Assembly (NCBI RefSeq): GCF_008831545.1
Contig: NZ_CP044524.1
Span: 186,001 to 250,000 of the forward strand
DNA length: 64,000 bases
Direction of reading: 5' to 3'
Source of the DNA: Halorussus halophilus
GTDB lineage: Archaea > Halobacteriota > Halobacteria > Halobacteriales > Haladaptataceae
Shown here: piece by piece, positions 1 to 7,664 of the stretch
Numbering within the stretch: position 1 is the first letter of the stretch
Layout: the number at the start of each line of letters is the position of its first letter
Notes under the pieces: model-generated
What the model was told of the DNA's origin: nothing
The model's database searches: none
The model's input: the letters and a program-made list of their open reading frames with translations, nothing else
Translations under genes and position numbers: made by a program

Positions 1-2
1 GA

Positions 3-101
3 CGGACGTTGGAGCGAACTGACGAGGATGCGAAAGCAGGACGCGAAAGCGACGCCGACGAACCTGCCGAACCCCGGCGAGACAGGGGTGTCGAGTCGTG
101 A
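3..101 (+). CDS. C-terminal end of a gene upstream of the ABC permeases, probably its ATP-binding subunit (partial)
   Basis: The window opens inside a reading frame that ends with TGA at 99-101. Only about 32 residues are visible; they are hydrophilic and acidic (ending RDRGVES), as expected for a haloarchaeal C-terminal tail. No catalytic motif falls inside the window. In nucleoside-type ABC importers the ATPase gene normally precedes the two permease genes, and this tail sits directly before them in the same direction, so an ATPase is the most likely identity. That is inference from gene order only. Confidence 0.4.
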   Translation, partial: RTLERTDEDAKAGRESDADEPAEPRRDRGVES

Positions 102-147
102 GCGGAGGTGCCGAATCGTGATTGGAGGTGTGGAGTCGTGAGCGGCA
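88..147 (+). repeat. Three tandem 20-base copies of a ribosome-site and start-codon region
   Basis: Three imperfect 20-base units lie at 88-107, 108-127 and 128-147. Each has the pattern GTG-N2-GARTCGTGA-N2-GG. The upstream gene stops at TGA in unit 1, and the permease start codon GTG lies in unit 3. Units 1 and 3 both contain GTGA, the usual stop/start overlap between linked genes. The simplest reading is that a former stop/start junction was triplicated, pushing the permease start 40 bases downstream. Confidence 0.75.
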
Positions 148-1316
148 TCGACGCCCACGAGACGCTCGACCGGGCGGCCGACCGCATGTTGCGAGCCTCG
201 GTGTTGGAACGATTCGCCATCGCAGTCGCTTCCACGCTGCTCGCGCTCCTGCTCGGTTCTGGGGTGGTGGCCGCGGCGGGCTACGACCCAGTCGTCTTCC
301 TCTCCTCGCTATTCTACGGGGCGTTCGGTAGCGTCTCGAACGTCGCGTTTACGCTGCGTCAATCGACGATGCTCATCCTCGCGGGCGTGGCCGTCGCCAT
401 CGCGTTCCGCTCGGGCGTGTTCAACATCGGCGTGCAGGGCCAGTTCGTCGTCGGCGGATTCGCAACGGCGCTCACAGTGCTGTTCCTCGCACCGATGCTC
501 CCGAGCGGAACTGCGGCCGGATTCGCGCTCGTCGTCTTCGGAACTGTCGCGGCCATCGTCGCTGGCGGCGCGTACGCGGCCCTGCCCGGTTTGATGAAAG
601 CCTACGCGGATGCAAACGAGGTCATCACGACCATCATGCTGAACTTCATCGCCACGGGCGTCGTCTTCTTCTTCCTCGACAGTTATCTTCGGCCGCAGGG
701 AGCGGCCGCGCCGAACACCGAACCGTTCCCAGCCTACGTCGGTTTTCCATCGCTGGTCTTCGACAGCGGGTCGTTCTCGGTACTCGGACTCGCCGTCGCA
801 CTGCTCACGGTGGTCGTCGTCGCCGTCGTCATGGCTCGCACGCGACTCGGTTACGACCTCGTGACCAGCGGATATCAGGAGCCAGCGGCCGCCTACTCGG
901 GCGTGGACCCGAAGCGGACCGTCGTCACCACGATGACGTTCTCCGGGATGGTCGCTGGCTTGACCGGAGCCATCTTCACCATCATGATTCTGGGCTACTA
1001 CAGCGACCCCGCCACGTTCCCGACGTTCGGCTTCGACGCCATCGCTGTCAGTCTGCTCGCGGCGAATAATCCACTGGGCGTGGTTCCAGCAGGCATCCTG
1101 TTTGGGGGGTTGGACGCTGGCGGGCAGTACATCGGCTTCACGCTCGACGTGCCCGCGGAACTGGTAGACGGCGTCGTCGGTCTCGTGGTATTGTTCGTCG
1201 CCACACCGGAACTGTTCCGGATGGCGGCCCGGCGAACTGGTCTCGGTGGCCGTTACCGCGAGAGTGGTGAAGGTCAGACTGGAGGCGAGACAGGAGCGGA
1301 TGGTGAGGAGCGATGA
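138..1316 (+). CDS. ABC transporter permease, nucleoside/BMP-type importer, first subunit
   Basis: This is an integral membrane subunit of an ABC importer of the BPD_transp_2 family, the branch fed by Bmp/Med-type lipoproteins that bind nucleosides. About ten hydrophobic helices are visible. The segment AFRSGVFNIGVQGQF is the family signature loop. I chose GTG at 138 because GGAGGTG at 124-130 sits seven bases before it; a GTG at 108 would add ten residues but has the poorer context. The protein is then 392 residues, normal for the family. It overlaps the next permease by four bases (ATGA), so the two are translationally coupled. The substrate cannot be read from the permease; the nearby nucleobase permease and amidohydrolase make a nucleoside plausible. 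Confidence 0.88.
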   Translation: MSGIDAHETLDRAADRMLRASVLERFAIAVASTLLALLLGSGVVAAAGYDPVVFLSSLFYGAFGSVSNVAFTLRQSTMLILAGVAVAIAFRSGVFNIGVQGQFVVGGFATALTVLFLAPMLPSGTAAGFALVVFGTVAAIVAGGAYAALPGLMKAYADANEVITTIMLNFIATGVVFFFLDSYLRPQGAAAPNTEPFPAYVGFPSLVFDSGSFSVLGLAVALLTVVVVAVVMARTRLGYDLVTSGYQEPAAAYSGVDPKRTVVTTMTFSGMVAGLTGAIFTIMILGYYSDPATFPTFGFDAIAVSLLAANNPLGVVPAGILFGGLDAGGQYIGFTLDVPAELVDGVVGLVVLFVATPELFRMAARRTGLGGRYRESGEGQTGGETGADGEER

Positions 1317-2368
1317 GTGTCGGTGACTTCTCGACTCGAACGCGACGCACTGTCGGTGCTGGTACAGTAGTTCTCGCTCTGCTGGTTGCTGTTGCGTACG
1401 CGTTGGACCTTCCGGGAGCAGAACTCGTCACAGTCGGCGCAGTCGAGCGGACGCTCCGGTCGGCGACGCCAATCGCTCTGGCGGCTATCGGTGGTCTCTA
1501 CGCCGAGAAGAGCGGCGTCTTCAACATCGGTTTGGAGGGGTTCATGATATTCGGGGCGCTCGTGGCCGCCGCGAGTGCGTGGCTCGTCTCCGGCAGTGGG
1601 ACGATTACCCAAGGACACCTCTGGTTCGGCATCGTCTCCGCAGTGGTCGTCTGCGCGCTACTGACCACCATTTTCGCCGTGCTGACGATTCGCTACGAGG
1701 CCGACCAAATCGTCGCGGGCCTCGCGGTGTGGTTCATCGCGCTCGGGTTTGGGCCGTTCACTGCGACGGTCGTCTGGGGCGGCGTGTCGAGTCCGGTCTT
1801 GCCGAACGTCAACAACGTCACCGTTCCCGTGTTAGCCGAGATACCGGTCCTCGGTCGCCTCTTGTTCGACGTGTCGCCGCTGGTGTTGCTCACCGTCCTC
1901 GTCACTGCCGCGGCGTGGGTCGTCCTCTACCGAACGAAGTTCGGCTACTGGGTGCAGGCGGCGGGTGAGAATCCGCAAGCACTCGACACTGCCGGAGTGG
2001 ACGTGAAACGCGTCCGCTACGCCACAGTGATTCTTTCTGGTGCACTGTCTGGACTCGCCGGAGCGACGCTCTCCATTGGGTTCGGGAGCGGTTTCACCGG
2101 TACGGGCGTGACGATGGTAGACGGCCGGGGCTGGATTGCAATCGTCGCGTACCTGTTCGGCAACTACAACCCGGTAGGCGCGTTCGGGGCCTCGCTCCTG
2201 TTCGGTGCGACGGACATGCTACAGATTCAGTTCCAGACTATCGGCATCTCGTTGCCGGGGAGTCTCGTCGGACTGTTTCCGTACGTGGCGGTTCTAGTGG
2301 TGTTGGCGCTGGTCGGCTACACGCGGGTGCCTGCGGCAGTCGGCGAACCCTACGAGAGCGAGGAGTAG
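1313..2368 (+). CDS. ABC transporter permease, nucleoside/BMP-type importer, second subunit
   Basis: This is the second membrane subunit of the same importer, 351 residues with about nine to ten hydrophobic helices. It carries the paired signature SGVFNIGLEGFMIFGAL near residues 65-81, matching the loop in the preceding permease. The start ATG overlaps the stop of the first permease (ATGA at 1313-1316). It is the last gene of the operon: the following 190 bases are non-coding and the next gene converges on it. The gene for the lipoprotein substrate receptor must lie outside the window. Confidence 0.88.
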   Translation: MSVGDFSTRTRRTVGAGTVVLALLVAVAYALDLPGAELVTVGAVERTLRSATPIALAAIGGLYAEKSGVFNIGLEGFMIFGALVAAASAWLVSGSGTITQGHLWFGIVSAVVVCALLTTIFAVLTIRYEADQIVAGLAVWFIALGFGPFTATVVWGGVSSPVLPNVNNVTVPVLAEIPVLGRLLFDVSPLVLLTVLVTAAAWVVLYRTKFGYWVQAAGENPQALDTAGVDVKRVRYATVILSGALSGLAGATLSIGFGSGFTGTGVTMVDGRGWIAIVAYLFGNYNPVGAFGASLLFGATDMLQIQFQTIGISLPGSLVGLFPYVAVLVVLALVGYTRVPAAVGEPYESEE

Positions 2369-2561
2369 CCGTGGCGGGGCGGCGTCGAACACGTGGCCCA
2401 CCGTCTGAGACCACGTCTGTCGAGGCGGTGGCGCAGCTGGCAGCTATCGTGCGGTCTCGACACGTCCGCTTCGGCGGTCACGGACACAGCGATCGTCGTC
2501 TTCTGCTAGTTGGAACCTCGCGTGTGGAGTGAGAACGACGTGGCGAAACGAGTGTGACAGC

Positions 2562-3566
2562 TCATTCTCCGCGCGTCACGTCTACGCCCGTGAACTCGAA
2601 GCGCGCCCCGCCCGTTTCGCTCTCCGTGACCGAACACTCCCACTCGTACACGTCGGCCAGTTCACGGACGAATGCCAGCCCCAATCCGGCCCCACCGTGT
2701 TCGCTCGCGGTGGTGTAGCCCGCCTCGAACACGGTCTCGCGCTTGGAGGGTGGGACACCCGTTCCGTCATCGGCCACGTAGAATCCCGACGGAAGGGCAC
2801 CGACGACGACGGAGACGTCTGCCCCGCCGTGTTCGACCGCGTTCTCGAACAGATTCCGAAAGAGGTGGCGGATGTACGTTTCGTCGGCTTGGATCTCCCC
2901 GTCTATATCGACCGTCAAGGTCGCGCTCGCGGTGTCCGCTACGTCCCATGCCGCCCGAGCGGTCTCTGCCGGGTTTATCGTCGTCGCATCGGACACCGCC
3001 TCGCTGCCCCGCGTCAGCACCAACAGTACATCGATCATGGCCTCAAGTCGGTCGAACGCCTCTGTGACGTACGCGACCGCCTCAGTGTCCGCTGTAGTTG
3101 GCAACTGTTGGCTGTAGATTTGTCCGATGGCGACGGGATTGCGGAGTTCGTGTGCGAGCATACTCGCAAAGCGGTCGAGTCGGTCTGTTTTCTCGATGAG
3201 CGTCCTGGTCTGGGCGCGGCGGGAGAGTAGATTCGAGAGTCGTCGGAAGAGGGTGGCCTTGTCGACCGGCGCGGTCATGATTTCGTCGACAATCTGAGGG
3301 GAATCCACCGAGTCGGCGTCGGGAAGCTTGATGTTGATGTCGGTGTCCTCGCGGCGAATGAGGACGACCGGACAAAACTGGGGATGGTTGTCGCGCTTGT
3401 GCGCCAGCAACGTATCACGATACTTCGGGAGCGTGCGGTCATCGACGATGTGGCAGTCGACCCCCTGGAACGTCTGGTCGTCTTCGACCGCGTAGCGCTC
3501 TCGGAGCACCGATGCTAACGCCTGCCGATTACCTTCGCCCGCGGTGAGAATCTGCACCTGACTCAT
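2562..3566 (-). CDS. Sensor histidine kinase with degenerate N-terminal receiver-like domain
   Basis: A cytoplasmic histidine kinase of 334 residues without membrane helices. Residues 1-115 resemble a receiver fold but lack a clear phospho-acceptor aspartate. The dimerisation/phospho-acceptor helix has the H box MLAHELRNP with His139. The ATPase domain shows the N box (NLFENAVEHGG), G1 (DDGTGVP) and G2 (GGAGLGLAF). It begins eight bases after the stop of the KaiC-like gene, so the two are co-transcribed, and pairing of KaiC-like ATPases with soluble kinases is common in haloarchaea. No cognate response regulator is adjacent. It probably senses a cytoplasmic state relayed by the ATPase. Confidence 0.85.
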   Translation of the reverse strand: MSQVQILTAGEGNRQALASVLRERYAVEDDQTFQGVDCHIVDDRTLPKYRDTLLAHKRDNHPQFCPVVLIRREDTDINIKLPDADSVDSPQIVDEIMTAPVDKATLFRRLSNLLSRRAQTRTLIEKTDRLDRFASMLAHELRNPVAIGQIYSQQLPTTADTEAVAYVTEAFDRLEAMIDVLLVLTRGSEAVSDATTINPAETARAAWDVADTASATLTVDIDGEIQADETYIRHLFRNLFENAVEHGGADVSVVVGALPSGFYVADDGTGVPPSKRETVFEAGYTTASEHGGAGLGLAFVRELADVYEWECSVTESETGGARFEFTGVDVTRGE

Positions 3567-3574
3567 GAATCAGT

Positions 3575-4120
3575 CTACTCCCCTGAATGGTGTGCGTTCG
3601 TCTCGTCGAGGTGGCGATGATTCCGCACTCGCTCCGGCGTGCCACTCAAGATGCCGCGAACGTCGGTTATCGGGTCGCCGACTTCGATACCGTCAGCAGT
3701 GATGGTGTACTCTCGGAGGGTGTCCTCGAAGCCGCCGATACGCTTCTTGACGACGCCAGCGACTCGCCTGAGCCGCCCATCCAGTTCGATGTACTTCAGG
3801 AACATGATGTTGTCCGCGATGTAACTGATGTTCGAACTGGTGGGACTCGGCAGGCCTGTTACGTGCCCGATCTCGTCGATGAGCACGACGGCCACGTTCA
3901 TGTTCTTCAGATACCGAGTCAGCGCGTGGATCTTCCGACCTAGCTGTTCGACATCACCGTACAGCGCCGACTGGTAACCGTTGATGCCGTCGATCACGAC
4001 GAGTTCGAGGTCCTGCTCTTCGACCTGGGCTCGGGCGCGTTGGCCGAACTCCTCGGCTGACTGCGTAAGCGGGTCGATGGGTTCGAGTGTGAGCGTCCCG
4101 CTGTCACACAGATCCGTCAC
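3575..4120 (-). CDS. KaiC-like ATPase, C-terminal fragment downstream of an in-frame stop
   Basis: This encodes the rest of the second RecA-like domain of the KaiC/RAD55-family protein whose first part is at 4136-5062. It includes the Walker B region (LELVVIDGINGYQ) and a later helix typical of KaiC domains. The frame is identical to that of the upstream part: TAA at 4136-4138, then five codons (TFGIP), then a GTG that could serve as a restart. KaiC-like proteins usually read HRS-x-x-FGIPV here, so the stop replaces one residue, most likely Glu. No good ribosome site precedes the GTG. It may be untranslated, restarted or part of a read-through product. Confidence 0.7.
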   Translation of the reverse strand: MTDLCDSGTLTLEPIDPLTQSAEEFGQRARAQVEEQDLELVVIDGINGYQSALYGDVEQLGRKIHALTRYLKNMNVAVVLIDEIGHVTGLPSPTSSNISYIADNIMFLKYIELDGRLRRVAGVVKKRIGGFEDTLREYTITADGIEVGDPITDVRGILSGTPERVRNHRHLDETNAHHSGE

Positions 4121-4135
4121 CGGGATGCCGAACGT

Positions 4136-5062
4136 TTAAGAGCGGTGGACGAACATGTTCGTCGACTCCTCAAACAGATACGCCACGGCGGACTCGCCGT
4201 TCGACGCAACGGTCTCGAGGAATTCGGTAGCAGTGGTCGACTTACCGACGCCCGATGGCCCGCTGATAATCGTGACAGTTCCGCGTTCGATACCGCCACC
4301 GAGCAGGGCATCGAACTCGTCGATTCCGGACGTGATCTGGGTTGGCTCGAACGCCTCGCTGTGGTCTTGGGGGACGAGCGACGGGAACACGTCGATACTG
4401 CCGTCTCGAATCGCCATGCCGTGGGTGCCGGCCCGGTCACCGACGCCGCGGTGTTTGACCACGTCGATGCGCCGCCCGACTTCGCCTCGTTCGAGGGTGA
4501 TGATGCCGTCACTGAGCGACTGGAGTTGGTCGTCGAGGTCGGTGGTCGTCTTCGTGGCGAGAACCGTTGTCCCCCGGTCTTTGAGAAACCGCATGAACGC
4601 GATCATGCGCTTGCGGAACTGGTACTCGGTCGTCTCGACGTACTGGAGTTGGCTGATGGGGTCGATGAGAACGCGATTCGGGTCGATTTCCTCGACAGCG
4701 TCCCGGATGTCCGCGATGTAGTTCTCGTACTCGACGTCCTGAGGGTTCACGAGGTCGTACGTCCGCTCTTGACTGAAGAACTCGGACTCCGGGCCGAGGT
4801 CGAGGAAGTCGGCGCCGTCGAGGCTGATGCCCAGTTCTTCGGCGTTGACACGGAGGTCCTCGCGTGATTCTTCGCCGTGAATGAAGAGGACGTTTTCGTC
4901 GTTCTCCAGACCTGTGCTCAGGAACTCCGACCCAAGGAGCGTCTTGCCGGTACCCGGCCCCCCGAGGACGAGATAGATGCGCTCGGCGACGAACCCACCC
5001 CGGAGCAACGAATCAAGACCCAAAATTCCACTTGAATATCTTTTTCGAGAATCTATACCCAT
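4136..5062 (-). CDS. KaiC-like (RAD55-family) double-domain ATPase, N-terminal part ending at a premature TAA
   Basis: RecA-like signalling ATPase. Domain 1 carries Walker A GGPGTGKTLLG (about residues 30-42) and the paired glutamates HGEES. Domain 2 begins near residue 235 with Walker A SGPSGVGKSTT and FEEST, then stops at HRS followed by TAA. Continuing in the same frame gives a normal C-terminal half, so the intact protein would be about 495 residues, standard for a double-domain KaiC homologue. Start: ATG at 5062, with a TATA-like CCTTATACC 20-30 bases upstream, indicating a leaderless mRNA. The first 20 codons are AT-richer than the rest. Either a recent nonsense mutation, a sequencing error, or a functional split. 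Confidence 0.75.
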   Translation of the reverse strand: MGIDSRKRYSSGILGLDSLLRGGFVAERIYLVLGGPGTGKTLLGSEFLSTGLENDENVLFIHGEESREDLRVNAEELGISLDGADFLDLGPESEFFSQERTYDLVNPQDVEYENYIADIRDAVEEIDPNRVLIDPISQLQYVETTEYQFRKRMIAFMRFLKDRGTTVLATKTTTDLDDQLQSLSDGIITLERGEVGRRIDVVKHRGVGDRAGTHGMAIRDGSIDVFPSLVPQDHSEAFEPTQITSGIDEFDALLGGGIERGTVTIISGPSGVGKSTTATEFLETVASNGESAVAYLFEESTNMFVHRS

Positions 5063-5082
5063 GAACAATGTGAATTCACTTC

Positions 5083-5092
5083 TGGTATAAGG
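5083..5092 (-). promoter_or_regulatory. TATA box of the KaiC-like gene / histidine kinase operon
   Basis: On the minus strand the sequence CCTTATACC lies about 25 bases before the ATG at 5062. This spacing fits a leaderless archaeal transcript starting at or next to the ATG. It would drive the KaiC-like pieces and the kinase together. Confidence 0.5.
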
Positions 5093-5221
5093 TATTTGGG
5101 GGACTTATGGTCGCGCTACGTGAAAGAATAACCCGCTATGCGCTCTCTCTGCACATTCGTTCCGATTAAATCGACGAAGAATCGTGCAGCGTCACCATCG
5201 ACGTATCGAGTTGGATTTCCT

Positions 5222-5480
5222 ATCTGCGCAGACACCTTCGACTTCCTCGCCTTCGGGGAGGACGACGTTCGAAACGAACGTCGTGACGCCGCCTGCGATG
5301 AGACCGGACCCGTCGAGCAGTCGGACTTCGCTGGGGAACTACGCCGCGTCCGTGCGGACTTCGATGCCGACGCCGGTCACGAGCGGGAAACATGTCTCGG
5401 ATGTCGTCGATGTCGTCCCCAATCAACTGCTCTCCAGTGGTGTGAGCGCCCCCGCCATGTCACGTTTGATGTAGAAAGAC
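5222..5480 (-). pseudogene. Relic of an unidentified protein-coding gene with several internal stops
   Basis: The 5063-5585 interval has no intact gene. One minus-strand frame reads as plausible protein broken by stops: SFYIKRDMAGALTPLESS, stop, LGTTSTT..CFPLVTGVGIEVRTDAA, stop, then FPSEVRLLDGSGLIAGG followed by VTTFVSNVVLPEGEEVEGV. The composition and third-codon GC match local genes, unlike the other frames, and the stops fall about 30 residues apart. I do not recognise the family. Nothing resembling a transposase end is visible on either side. Confidence 0.4.
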
Positions 5481-5585
5481 AAGAGGTCTTACACTAATCA
5501 CTTAACTGTCGCCACGAAAATATTGGTTAGAGTGGAAATGCCGTCGTAGATTGTGAAGGAGAACGAACAGTAGGTCGGCTTTCGA

Positions 5586-7478
5586 CTACTCTCTCGGTCG
5601 CAACGGCAACTCCACTTGCGTCGGATGCTCTTGCTCGAAGTACACCGTGTTCTTCGCCACGTTGTACTCTCGGTCCCCATACAGTGGGCCACCCGTGTTG
5701 TGGTTCACGTCGTAGCGCGGGAAGTTCGACGACGAAATGTCCAGTCGAATCTGGTGGCCCGCTTCGAAGACGTTCGCTGTGGGATAGAGTTCCATCTCGA
5801 ATTCGTACACTGCGCCCGGTTCCACGAAGTCCGCGCTGTCCCGATACCCACGATACCGCGCACGGCAAATCGAATCGCAGAGGTTCAGCGCGAAGCCGTT
5901 CTCGAAGTCCTCGCTCGGCGGATACTCGTCGATGAGCTTCGCCGTGAAGTCCGTGTCTTTCGCGTCCGTCGAACCGAAGACGCTGACTCGAATCGGTCCG
6001 GCAATCTCGACGGCCTCTTCGAGCGGCGGCGTTCGGAACACCAGCACGTCGTCGCGCTCCTCCAGCGGTCGGTAAGGAGCGTCGGCGAAGTACGTGTCCT
6101 CTCGCGTGCGCTGGTCGTAGCCGCCGCGGCCGGTCATGTCGAGCAGTTTTCGCTCGCCGAGCGGGTACTCCAGAATCGACTCCTCGCGCGGTTCGTAGCT
6201 GATGTACGACGAGCAGTTGCCGCCCAGCGTCGGCACTGGGTCTTTGGGGTCGAACTCGTAGGTGGTCGAAGCCTCCCTCGCGGTCGGTTTCTCGGTGCTG
6301 AGGGTGCCGTCCGAGTGCGCGTAGTAGGTCGTGAACTCCGTATTTCGGAGAGGCCACGACTCGCCTTCGGCCCACTCACCGCCGTGGTAGAGTCGGCCGT
6401 CTCGGGTCTGTTTCCCAGACCCTGTTCCCATTCGGAAGTACTGCACCGTCGGTTGGTCGCTCCACGTGTCCTCGCCTTTCAGATAGTGGTCGAAGAAGCG
6501 CAGACGGGTCTCCTGATAGTCTCGCAGGGCCTGCTCGCCGAACTCCAGTTCGCCCGAGTAGGACTTGTTCCACGACGGGAGCGGGTAGCTGTTCCAGCCG
6601 TGGGTCCACGGTCCCATCAGCAGATAGTGGTCGCTCGACTTCTTCGCCGCGAGTGCCTCGAAGTTGTCGCAGGTCGCCTTCGTGTAGGAGTCGTACCACG
6701 CGCCCGCGTAGACGGTGGGCACGTCTGCACTCTCGTCGTAGAAGTTCTCGAAGTTGACGCCCGGCGACTGCCAGAGCTCGTCGTCGGCGTCGCCCTGCTC
6801 CATGATGTCGAACGCCCACTCCTCGTAGTCGGGGATGTGCCGGAGTGGTGATTGGCCGCGCTGGACTGGCCCATCGGCAAGTACCTCGCGCACGTCTACG
6901 TTCGCCAGTCGCTGTTGAATCTCGGGGTTGTCGAGCGCGCGCTGGGCGAACCCGCCGCCCAGCGTCAGTGCCCAGCAGAGCCAGCGCAGTTCGAACGCGC
7001 CGTTGTGCCGGAAGGTAGCTTTTCGGCCGTTCGCCGCCCCCTGATTGACGAACATCGCTTCCAGGTGCGGCGGGTCTTGCGTGGCGAGCGCAGACTGGAC
7101 CCACGCGCCGTACGAGGTGCCGATGGTCCCGACCTGTCCGTCGCAGTAGTCCTGCTCAGCGAGCCATTCGACCGTGTCGTAGCCGTCCTCGGCTTCGTTG
7201 ACGAAGATGTAGTAGTCGCCCTCGCTCTCGAAGCGTCCACGGCAGTCCTGAATGGCGACGACGTAGCCCCGCTTGGCGAACCACTCGCCGTGGCGTTCCA
7301 TCCGACCGCGCTTGTTGTACGGGGTGCGGTCGAGCAGCACGGGTTTCGGGTCGTCGATTGGCTCGCCGGTCTCCGGGTCGGCGGGCCGATACACGTCCGT
7401 CGCCAGCGTCACGCCGTCTCGCATCTCCACAGAGGCGTCGAGTTGGGCGTGTACTTCGTATTCGGCTTCTCCTACCAT
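5586..7478 (-). CDS. CocE/NonD family alpha/beta hydrolase (X-Pro dipeptidyl-peptidase S15-like)
   Basis: Serine hydrolase of 630 residues in the family that includes cocaine esterase, glutaryl-7-ACA acylase and X-Pro dipeptidyl peptidase. The nucleophile is Ser122 in GTSYGAW; the other triad members are recognisable as the Asp in AGAWYDSYT and the His in GPWTHGW. The C-terminal third (from about residue 420) is the beta-sandwich domain typical of the family. There is no signal peptide, so it is cytoplasmic. A CCTATTTCA element about 28 bases upstream fits a leaderless start at ATG 7478. It is transcribed away from the nucleobase permease. Esters or amides of acyl groups are likely substrates; which one is not visible. 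Confidence 0.87.
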   Translation of the reverse strand: MVGEAEYEVHAQLDASVEMRDGVTLATDVYRPADPETGEPIDDPKPVLLDRTPYNKRGRMERHGEWFAKRGYVVAIQDCRGRFESEGDYYIFVNEAEDGYDTVEWLAEQDYCDGQVGTIGTSYGAWVQSALATQDPPHLEAMFVNQGAANGRKATFRHNGAFELRWLCWALTLGGGFAQRALDNPEIQQRLANVDVREVLADGPVQRGQSPLRHIPDYEEWAFDIMEQGDADDELWQSPGVNFENFYDESADVPTVYAGAWYDSYTKATCDNFEALAAKKSSDHYLLMGPWTHGWNSYPLPSWNKSYSGELEFGEQALRDYQETRLRFFDHYLKGEDTWSDQPTVQYFRMGTGSGKQTRDGRLYHGGEWAEGESWPLRNTEFTTYYAHSDGTLSTEKPTAREASTTYEFDPKDPVPTLGGNCSSYISYEPREESILEYPLGERKLLDMTGRGGYDQRTREDTYFADAPYRPLEERDDVLVFRTPPLEEAVEIAGPIRVSVFGSTDAKDTDFTAKLIDEYPPSEDFENGFALNLCDSICRARYRGYRDSADFVEPGAVYEFEMELYPTANVFEAGHQIRLDISSSNFPRYDVNHNTGGPLYGDREYNVAKNTVYFEQEHPTQVELPLRPRE

Positions 7479-7562
7479 ACAATCACGTGCTGGCTAATCG
7501 TGAAATAGGTTCCCCTCTCCCGATTACATTCTCACATATCTAGATGCAAAAATTACCGGAGG

Positions 7563-7656
7563 TTTTATAGTAATTGTTTCTCCATTGGTAGCCGTTACAG
7601 TCATGCGAACAATTGCCAATACGATATCGACCACTGAATCCCCCGACTTCGCAGGA
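7563..7656 (+). promoter_or_regulatory. Promoter region and ribosome site of the NCS2 permease
   Basis: Two TATA-like elements are visible: TTTTATAG at 7563-7570 and AATACGATA at about 7618-7626. A ribosome site AGGAGGG at 7650-7656 lies eight bases before the ATG at 7665. The divergent hydrolase promoter is within the same 186-base gap. Confidence 0.45.
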
Positions 7657-7664
7657 GGGCGGCT

